A DNA stretch of 5,381 bases, from the NCBI GenBank assembly GCA_002315335.1, contig DCGW01000059.1, positions 2,638 through 8,018 on the forward strand. The letters are read 5' to 3'. Shown in pieces: positions 1-5,381 of this stretch. Every line of letters begins with the position of its first letter. Position 1 is the first letter of the stretch. Under the pieces are notes generated by a model. It was given only the letters and a program-made list of their open reading frames with translations. It made no database searches and had not been told where the DNA came from. The translations under genes were made by a program, and so were the position numbers. This DNA comes from Firmicutes bacterium UBA1768. GTDB taxonomy: Bacteria > Bacillota > Clostridia > Peptostreptococcales > Anaerovoracaceae.

Positions 1-528
1 TGCCTTCTGATAATCAGGCTTTATTGTAGTAATAACCCAATTTGGGAGATATGAAGCACATATCTTATCTCCAAATGTTGACGCTTCCTTAGTTGCGCTT
101 GCTGAGTTTACATCTAAGAGGGTCAAGAGGTCCTTCACAGTCATAGAACCAACACCATACTGGTAAAGATTAACCTGCTTAGCGTTTGATTTTAATACAT
201 CTGCGAACAAATAAGGATATGATTTGTCTACCAACACATTGAATCCTAATGCATCCAACAAAAGCTCCTTGTCAGTATTCAATCCGTTATTTTCATTATT
301 ACTGTTTACTATAGTCGCATCCTTAGCCAGTACACCAGTCGGCTGAGCATCACCTATTGCAAGGTAATTTATAGCATTTTTTTCAGCGGCGCTATTGCCA
401 GAAATGACTTTTGTCACCCCAATTGAGACCGTTTCCGGCTCTTGCGCACTAACAACCGACGGTACCGCCATCGTAAACACAAGGCTCACTGACAGAACAA
501 GTGCCAGTACCTTTTTCATTTTTTTCAT
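1..528 (-). CDS. Secreted protein of unknown function, N-terminal part (3' end off the left edge)
   Basis: An uninterrupted reading frame of 176 codons runs from an ATG at 528 to the window edge with no stop, so the C-terminus is missing. The N-terminus is a classic Sec signal peptide: MKKMKK, then a hydrophobic stretch (about residues 7-25), then VVSA before QEP, giving a likely cleavage after residue 28. The start at 528 is preferred over the in-frame ATG at 519 because GGAGG (541-537) lies 8 nt from 528 but 17 nt from 519. The mature part is mixed hydrophilic and hydrophobic, with an Asn-rich patch (VNSNNENNGLNTD, about residues 80-92) and one cysteine in the C-terminal third. I see no SLH repeat, sortase signal or lipobox in the visible portion. 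It lies 62 nt downstream of the SLH-protein gene on the same strand, so the two may be cotranscribed surface proteins. I do not recognise the family. That the frame is a real exported protein is well supported; its function is unknown. Confidence 0.85.
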   Translation of the reverse strand, partial: MKKMKKVLALVLSVSLVFTMAVPSVVSAQEPETVSIGVTKVISGNSAAEKNAINYLAIGDAQPTGVLAKDATIVNSNNENNGLNTDKELLLDALGFNVLVDKSYPYLFADVLKSNAKQVNLYQYGVGSMTVKDLLTLLDVNSASATKEASTFGDKICASYLPNWVITTIKPDYQKA

Positions 529-534
529 TTTTTG

Positions 535-541
535 TTCCTCC
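535..541 (-). promoter_or_regulatory. Ribosome binding site that fixes the start of the left-edge secreted protein
   Basis: GGAGGAA on the minus strand. The GGAGG core (541-537) is 8 nt from the ATG at 528, which selects this start over the nearby in-frame ATG at 519. Confidence 0.8.
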
Positions 542-570
542 TTCATCAATTCAAGCTATAACTAAAATCC

Positions 571-582
571 GCCTTTTCAGGC
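571..582 (-). other. Small GNRA-loop hairpin between the two secreted-protein genes
   Basis: On the minus strand GCCT-GAAA-AGGC forms a 4-bp stem closed by a GAAA tetraloop, 8 nt after the SLH gene's stop codon and followed by GGATTTTAG. It could be a weak terminator or RNA-stabilising hairpin, but the stem is short and the T-run poor, so it probably does not separate the two genes transcriptionally. An AGGAGG lies immediately upstream (590-585), directly after the SLH stop. Confidence 0.3.
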
Positions 583-590
583 TTCCTCCT

Positions 591-1541
591 CTAAACGATT
601 GTTGCAAATGACCTGTAAAGGAAGGTCACTATCTGGGCTCTTGTGCAGTAGTCATCAGGCGAGAACGTCTTTTCGCTTGTACCCTCTGTAATCTTATTAT
701 CTACAGCCCAGCTTACTGCCTGTGCATAATACGCATCGTTAGCCACATCTACAAATTTATCTGTATAAGAATATTCCACATCCCCGGAGTTCAGCGCCCT
801 GTAAAGGAAGGTTACAATCTGACCCCTTGTGCACTTTGCCTCAGGTGAAAAGGTCTTCTTAGATGTTCCGTCGGTAATTCCGTTTTCTGTTGCCCAAAGA
901 ACTGCCTTATAATAGTAGGCACCGCTTTCAATATCCCTGAAGTCGTGCTTATATGACTTTGGCTCAGGCTTTCCGTTTGCCCTCCAGAGGAAGGTGACCG
1001 CTTCCGCCCTGTTGCAGGCAGCCTCAGGCGCGAAGGCATTGTAGTACTTGCCCTTTGTTATCTCTTTTTCCACAGCCCACATTACCGGCAGGAAAAAGTA
1101 GTCGTCTGCTTTTACATCCTTAAAAGGATTATCTATATTTTCCAAATCTACAGGTTCAGCAACCACGCCTGTGTCGGCAGGGTTTTCAGACACAGCACCG
1201 TCTCCCGAATTATCTGAAGGCTCAGGATCGTCCACTTTCGGAGCTTCCTGCTCAGGCTCATACGGATTTTGTGTGTCGTCTGAACTCACTATTCCCGGAA
1301 GCGGATTGTCTTCGGAAGTATTGTCATAGGAAGGAGATTCCTCAGCACCGCCTCCGGGATTATCTGTAGAACTATCTACAATATCACTTGGAAGAATTTC
1401 ATTTAATATTCTTTCCACTTCATTTATATCATCATCCTCGATTTCGGTTGCACCTTCCGCAAAAGCGACAGCTGCCATCGAGAACACAACACATAATACC
1501 AATAAGAATGAGAACAGCCTTCTCACCCCACGCTTTTTCAT
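591..1541 (-). CDS. Secreted S-layer-homology (SLH) repeat protein
   Basis: 316 residues. A Sec signal peptide covers residues 1-28 (MKKRGVRRL, a hydrophobic core, then AFA before EGATE). Residues about 30-138 are an acidic, low-complexity linker rich in Asp, Glu, Pro, Ser and Asn. Three SLH-type repeats follow at about 140-189, 201-250 and 263-312. Each starts with F-[KRV]-D-[VI], continues with an aromatic pair and a W-A segment, then an ITxG motif and F-[AS]-P, and ends with C-[NT]-R-[AG]-[EQ]. SLH domains bind secondary cell-wall polymer non-covalently, so the product should sit at the cell surface. There is no enzymatic or other passenger domain, only linker plus anchor. Repeats 2 and 3 are closest (26 of 37 identical over the WA-to-LYR core), suggesting recent internal duplication. 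The start is supported by GAGGAGGA 6 nt upstream. It ends 62 nt before the next secreted-protein gene. The family call is firm; the specific role is unknown. Confidence 0.92.
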   Translation of the reverse strand: MKKRGVRRLFSFLLVLCVVFSMAAVAFAEGATEIEDDDINEVERILNEILPSDIVDSSTDNPGGGAEESPSYDNTSEDNPLPGIVSSDDTQNPYEPEQEAPKVDDPEPSDNSGDGAVSENPADTGVVAEPVDLENIDNPFKDVKADDYFFLPVMWAVEKEITKGKYYNAFAPEAACNRAEAVTFLWRANGKPEPKSYKHDFRDIESGAYYYKAVLWATENGITDGTSKKTFSPEAKCTRGQIVTFLYRALNSGDVEYSYTDKFVDVANDAYYAQAVSWAVDNKITEGTSEKTFSPDDYCTRAQIVTFLYRSFATIV

Positions 1542-1553
1542 TTCAAGTCCTCC

Positions 1554-1601
1554 TCAAGCTGATAAAACCGTGGTTTCCCCACGTCTGATAACTTCGACCA
1601 T
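1554..1601 (-). other. Possible 15-residue upstream ORF (leader peptide) of the SLH gene
   Basis: ATG at 1601 opens a 15-codon frame reading MVEVIRRGETTVLSA. It ends at a TGA (1556-1554) that overlaps the SLH gene's ribosome binding site and lies 12 nt before its ATG. A weak AGGG lies 7 nt upstream of the ATG. The frame contains the leader hairpin at 1569-1583. The geometry would suit translational coupling or attenuation, but a frame this short can occur by chance and no family is recognised. Confidence 0.22.
1569..1583 (-). promoter_or_regulatory. Leader hairpin upstream of the SLH gene
   Basis: On the minus strand CGTGG-GGAAA-CCACG forms a 5-bp stem with a 5-nt loop, followed by GTTTTATC. 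It is flanked on both sides by the direct repeat CTGATA (plus strand, 1559-1564 and 1585-1590) and ends about 14 nt before the ribosome binding site. It could be a cis-acting RNA element, a weak attenuator or a message-stabilising hairpin. I do not recognise it as a known riboswitch class. Confidence 0.4.
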
Positions 1602-1615
1602 ACTAACACCCTAAT

Positions 1616-1621
1616 TTTATA
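1616..1621 (-). promoter_or_regulatory. Candidate -10 element for the SLH gene
   Basis: TATAAA (followed by ATTAG) lies about 75 nt upstream of the SLH start, downstream of the groEL terminator. No convincing -35 hexamer lies at 16-18 nt spacing (the bases there read roughly CGTAAT), so the call is weak. It is the best -10-like element between the terminator and the gene. Confidence 0.25.
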
Positions 1622-1649
1622 GACGTGTATAACTTCCATTACGGATTTA

Positions 1650-1690
1650 TTAAAATTAAAAGCGGTACCCCCATATTTAGGGAGCACCGC
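1650..1690 (-). terminator. Rho-independent terminator of the groESL operon
   Basis: On the minus strand GCGGTGCTCCC (1690-1680) pairs with GGGGGTACCGC (1672-1662). This gives an 11-bp GC-rich stem with two G-T wobbles around a 7-nt AT loop. It is followed at once by TTTTAATTTTAAT. It begins 57 nt after the groEL stop codon and separates the chaperonin operon from the secreted-protein genes. Confidence 0.87.
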
Positions 1691-1747
1691 CTTGGTTCTT
1701 ACTATTATTTTAAGTCTTTTAACACTTTGACAACCGTCTGTAATCTG

Positions 1748-3404
<1,657 letters not shown>

Positions 3405-3405
<1 letters not shown>

Positions 3406-3689
3406 TATTCGATGATTGCTAAAATATCTTTTTCTGAGATAACGATGAGCTCTTCACCGCCAAGTCTTACAGCAACGCCCATAAAGAGTGGGAATAAAAT
3501 CTTGTCGCCGATCTTAACCTGCATAGGAATAGCTTTACCATCTTTTACTTCTCCCGGGCCGATTGCTACTACTTCTGCAACCTGTGGAGCTTCCTTTGTC
3601 TGACCAGGAAGGAAAATTCCGCCCTTTGACTTTTCTTCTGCTTCGAGCATCTTGATTACGACTCTGTCGCCTAATGGTTTAATATTCAT
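3405..3689 (-). CDS. groES: Co-chaperonin GroES (Hsp10/Cpn10)
   Basis: 94 residues, the usual GroES length. This subunit forms the heptameric lid that caps the GroEL ring. The N-terminus MNIKPLGDRVVIK is the Cpn10 signature. The mobile loop is at about 17-35, with GGIFLPG (23-29) carrying the hydrophobic IFL tripeptide that docks on GroEL. The roof-loop region is GPGEVKDGKAIPM, and the C-terminus ends EKDILAIIE. The start at 3689 is chosen because GGAGG (3700-3696) lies 6 nt away and MNIKPLGDR is the family start. An in-frame extension up to 3743 would run back through the CIRCE operator. One oddity is the segment after KILF, which reads PLFMGVAVRLGG where most GroES proteins have a KYxGTEVKxDG-like stretch. 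It is the first gene of groESL, under the CIRCE/HrcA promoter. Confidence 0.98.
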
Positions 3690-3695
3690 AGAAAA

Positions 3696-3700
3696 CCTCC
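3696..3700 (-). promoter_or_regulatory. groES ribosome binding site (decides the start)
   Basis: GGAGG on the minus strand, 6 nt before the ATG at 3689. It confirms the 94-residue form over the longer open frame that begins at 3743. Confidence 0.9.
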
Positions 3701-3730
3701 TTGATGTATTGTAATTTTTATTAGACAAGT

Positions 3731-3761
3731 TTTTAGCACTCAATAACTTTGAGTGCTAAAA
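3731..3761 (-). promoter_or_regulatory. CIRCE operator (HrcA binding site) of groESL
   Basis: TTAGCACTC (3733-3741), a 9-nt spacer, then GAGTGCTAA (3751-3759) exactly match the CIRCE consensus. The arms extend perfectly to 11 bp each (3731-3741 and 3751-3761). It lies 41 nt upstream of the groES start and just downstream of the -10, so it overlaps the expected transcription start. That is the standard layout for HrcA repression, relieved by heat shock. The hrcA gene is not in the window. Confidence 0.98.
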
Positions 3762-3763
3762 TT

Positions 3764-3791
3764 ATTATACATATAGAATTGAATAATGCAA
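3764..3791 (-). promoter_or_regulatory. groESL proximal promoter (sigma-A type)
   Basis: A perfect -10 TATAAT (3769-3764) lies 16 nt downstream of a weak -35 TTGCAT (3791-3786). The predicted start, about 7 nt after the -10, falls near 3757 inside CIRCE. The -10 is convincing; the -35 matches the consensus only in its TTG. Confidence 0.75.
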
Positions 3792-3796
3792 TAGTA

Positions 3797-3833
3797 TTTT
3801 TGAATTTTTTTATTTTTTTCACCGATTTTTCAC
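3797..3833 (-). promoter_or_regulatory. A-tract region upstream of the groESL promoter (possible UP element or bend)
   Basis: On the minus strand four A-tracts lie immediately upstream of the -35, at 3797-3801, 3805-3811, 3813-3819 and 3826-3830, at roughly helical spacing (centres 8-12 nt apart). Two copies of GTGAAAAA (3833-3826 and 3822-3815) repeat with an 11-nt period. This could act as an UP element or intrinsic bend that compensates for the poor -35. That is inferred from composition only. Confidence 0.4.
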
Positions 3834-3871
3834 TTTTACTATAGAAAAAAATCACTTTCTATCCATCATTT

Positions 3872-3899
3872 TGTATAAAAACAAGCAAATGTCAGTCAA
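3872..3899 (-). promoter_or_regulatory. Possible distal promoter facing groES
   Basis: TTGACT (3899-3894) and TATACA (3877-3872) on the minus strand are 16 nt apart. The -35 matches the consensus at 5 of 6 positions and the -10 at 4 of 6. A transcript from here would have a leader of about 175 nt before groES and would still cross CIRCE. AT-rich DNA produces such matches by chance, so this is a candidate only. Confidence 0.4.
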
Positions 3900-3908
3900 T
3901 TTTGCCCA

Positions 3909-3949
3909 ATTGGAAAAAATTACCAGTAGATTTGGAAATATTTTCCAAT
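3909..3949. repeat. Nested inverted repeats downstream of the DUF554 gene
   Basis: ATTGGAAAA (3909-3917) and TTTTCCAAT (3941-3949) form perfect 9-bp arms around a 23-nt spacer. A second copy of the left motif, TTGGAAA (3932-3938), forms a competing 7-bp inverted repeat with TTTCCAA (3942-3948) around 3 nt. The element lies 23 nt after the DUF554 stop and just upstream of the candidate distal promoter. It could be an operator, a weak transcript end or a mutually exclusive RNA fold. Confidence 0.45.
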
Positions 3950-3971
3950 CAGCGCATATTCCCCTAAAAAG

Positions 3972-4679
3972 CTATAATATAGCCATTAATGGAAAATATA
4001 CGCAAGGTATAAACATCGCAGGAATCATATTTGCCACCTTAATCTGCTTGAAGTCCAGCAAATTAAAGCCTATCGCCGCAATGAGCAGGCTGCCTATGGC
4101 TGACATCTCGGTTATCATAATATCTGTCATAAAGCTTCCCACAAAAAATGCGATAAGTGTGAGAGTTCCTTCATATAATAAAATAGGGATTGAAGAAAAG
4201 GCTACACCTATGCCAAGAGTTCCCGCTAAGAAGAGCGAGGTGGTTCCGTCAAGTATCGACTTTGTGTACAGCATGGTATGGTCTGCGGAAAAGCCGCTGT
4301 TCATGGAACCGACTATCGCCATAGAGCCAACGCAGAACAGAATAGTTGCCGGCACGAAGCCCTTGCTGAAGCTGTTCTGTCCCTCCTGATACTTCCTTCC
4401 CTTCGGAAGCTTTTTTTCCAGCCAGTTCCCGAGGCGTATCATCTGCTTATCTATGTCTATGAGCTCACCAATCAGAGTACCTATTACCATAGATATTACG
4501 AGCAGCATTACATTTTCGTTTTTTAACACTCCGGATATACCTATATAAAGTACCGCCAGGCCTACAGCCTTCATTATTCCGGAGGTAAGTCTCTCCGGAA
4601 CACGGTTTCTTATTAAGTTGCCTATCAGGCCAACGACTAAAATGGCCAGAGCATTTACTATAGCCCCACTAAAAATCAT
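3972..4679 (-). CDS. DUF554 family integral membrane protein (YqgA/YdfK-like)
   Basis: 235 residues, the usual DUF554 length, strongly hydrophobic with about seven predicted membrane segments (near 4-21, 35-52, 57-73, 107-127, 146-165, 170-188 and 193-234, the last region possibly two). The stretch from about 118 to 160 carries the family hallmark: GSMAIVGSMNSG, then a polar patch with DHTMLYTKSILDG, then a Gly-rich segment. A charged loop (about 75-106, with KKLPKGRK) separates segments 3 and 4. Family members are cytoplasmic-membrane proteins, often described as possible transporters. I know of no established substrate, so none is assigned. The start at 4679 has an AGGAG 5-8 nt upstream. 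It lies 42 nt downstream of the glycosylase gene on the same strand, so the two are probably cotranscribed. A clean terminator is not evident after its TAG stop. Confidence 0.93.
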   Translation of the reverse strand: MIFSGAIVNALAILVVGLIGNLIRNRVPERLTSGIMKAVGLAVLYIGISGVLKNENVMLLVISMVIGTLIGELIDIDKQMIRLGNWLEKKLPKGRKYQEGQNSFSKGFVPATILFCVGSMAIVGSMNSGFSADHTMLYTKSILDGTTSLFLAGTLGIGVAFSSIPILLYEGTLTLIAFFVGSFMTDIMITEMSAIGSLLIAAIGFNLLDFKQIKVANMIPAMFIPCVYFPLMAIL

Positions 4680-4721
4680 CTGCTTCTCCTCTGTGTGTTT
4701 TTTATATTTATTATGATAAAA

Positions 4722-5381
4722 CTATTTATTCTTATTTTTCTCCGCTCCCGTTTGCAGATTTTCCCTCGCATAGTAAAACAGATACTGCTGGGCGAAGCCT
4801 CCAAGTCTGCCGAATTTTTCCTCGGCAAGCGCCGCAATCTCCTTCGGCTTATTTTCATCGCAGCCGTAAAACACCGACATAAGCCTCTTAACCCAGACAT
4901 CTATCGGAAAGCTATCGTATTTTTCCATGGAAAACAACAAAATGCAATTTGCAACCTTGGGTCCGACTCCGACAAAGGACTGAAGATAATCGGCTGCAGT
5001 TTTGATGTCTTCGCCTATCATTTCGTACAGCCTTTGGGGGTCCTTTGCAGCCGCCCTTGCTGTTTTTATTACATACGAAGCCCTGTAACCCAGCTTTATC
5101 GGCACTAAATCTTCTTCCGAAAGGCAGGCTATCGCTTCTATCTCTGGAAAAGCATAGGCTCTTTCACCGCGCCAGTCAGTTATTTCCCTGCCAAATTTGC
5201 GGCAAAGCTCCTCAACGCTCCTCTTTATCAGTGGAATGTTTCTGTTCTGAGAGAGAATAAAGGAAATAAGGGTTTCCCACTCGTCCTGATTGAGAATTCT
5301 TATGCCCTCGCCAAAATGAGTTGCGGCCTCCATAATTGGGTCTTCTTTTTTCAGAGTCTCCTTTATTTCACCGTAATCTCT
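4722..5381 (-). CDS. ogg: OGG1-type 8-oxoguanine DNA glycosylase/AP lyase, C-terminal part (N-terminus off the right edge)
   Basis: The frame is open to the window edge and its 16 codons before the ATG at 5333 (reading RDYGEIKETLKKEDPI) match the family, so 5333 is internal, not the start. 219 residues are visible; full-length bacterial members are near 270-300, with an N-terminal beta domain that must lie outside. The visible part is the helix-hairpin-helix GPD domain. Counting from the 5333 Met, FVGVGPK gives the Schiff-base lysine K126 and FPID the catalytic aspartate D145, corresponding to human K249 and D268. GIRILNQDEWETLISFILSQN, LGYR and AQQYLF are family hallmarks. The enzyme excises oxidised guanine and nicks the abasic site in base-excision repair. 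Human OGG1 R154, which reads the opposite cytosine, aligns to leucine (residue 35) here. A DUF554 gene follows 42 nt downstream. Confidence 0.95.
   Translation of the reverse strand, partial: RDYGEIKETLKKEDPIMEAATHFGEGIRILNQDEWETLISFILSQNRNIPLIKRSVEELCRKFGREITDWRGERAYAFPEIEAIACLSEEDLVPIKLGYRASYVIKTARAAAKDPQRLYEMIGEDIKTAADYLQSFVGVGPKVANCILLFSMEKYDSFPIDVWVKRLMSVFYGCDENKPKEIAALAEEKFGRLGGFAQQYLFYYARENLQTGAEKNKNK

Noticed and set aside
597..870. DNA-level direct repeats (for example CTGTAAAGGAAGGT at about 612 and 799) as a possible mobile or tandem repeat
   Set aside because: They encode the equivalent FLYR segments of SLH repeats 2 and 3, so protein-domain duplication explains them.
1569..1583. 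Leader hairpin as a known riboswitch (for example c-di-GMP or preQ1)
   Set aside because: The single 5-bp stem and its surroundings lack the conserved aptamer cores of those classes.
3690..3743. In-frame N-terminal extension of GroES to an ATG at 3743
   Set aside because: The extension reads through the CIRCE operator and lacks the family's start. The GGAGG before 3689 fits the 94-residue protein.
3965..3983. GCTATATTATAGC followed by TTTTT at the DUF554 stop codon, resembling a terminator
   Set aside because: The palindrome overlaps the stop codon and, with a realistic loop, gives only a 4-bp AU-rich stem. It is too weak to call a rho-independent terminator.
3871..4389. 172-codon plus-strand open frame opposite the DUF554 gene
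   Set aside because: It is antisense to a clearly conserved membrane protein, has no ribosome site and shows no recognisable domain. Other plus-strand frames opposite groEL, groES and the glycosylase are rejected for the same reason.
4722..5333. Glycosylase treated as a complete 203-residue protein starting at 5333
   Set aside because: The frame continues upstream to the window edge with family-like sequence, and no ribosome site precedes 5333 at proper spacing in a non-coding context. The gene is truncated by the window.

Overview
The window looks like a low-to-moderate GC Clostridia-type Firmicute, probably an anaerobe of the gut type. The evidence is strong GGAGG ribosome sites on nearly every gene, a CIRCE-controlled groESL operon, a bacterial OGG1-type glycosylase, a DUF554 membrane protein, and a secreted protein with three S-layer-homology (SLH) repeats of the kind common in gut Clostridia. 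I cannot name a genus from sequence alone.

All supported genes lie on the minus strand, so transcription runs from high to low coordinates. In that order: (1) 5381-4722, an OGG1-type 8-oxoguanine DNA glycosylase whose N-terminus lies off the right edge. (2) 4679-3972, a DUF554 (YqgA/YdfK-like) inner-membrane protein 42 nt downstream, probably cotranscribed. (3) 3971-3690, a roughly 280-nt AT-rich regulatory interval. It holds inverted repeats, a possible distal promoter, phased A-tracts, a sigma-A-type promoter and a perfect CIRCE operator. (4) groES (3689-3405) and groEL (3373-1748), 31 nt apart and closed by a rho-independent terminator at about 1690-1650. (5) A leader with a small hairpin and a possible 15-residue upstream ORF. 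(6) 1541-591, a secreted SLH-repeat protein. (7) 528-1, the N-terminal 176 residues of a second secreted protein I do not recognise, which runs off the left edge.

The right block is base-excision repair plus a membrane protein of unknown role. The centre is the heat-shock chaperonin operon under HrcA/CIRCE repression. The left block is a pair of exported proteins, likely cell-surface, only 62 nt apart and possibly one transcription unit.

Most of the window is well-understood core genome, and I see no mobile element, CRISPR array, tRNA or rRNA. The parts least explained by known families are the leader upstream of the SLH gene, the unrecognised secreted protein at the left edge, the crowded regulatory region upstream of groES, and a substitution at the opposite-base-recognition position of the glycosylase. 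No obviously new biological system is visible.
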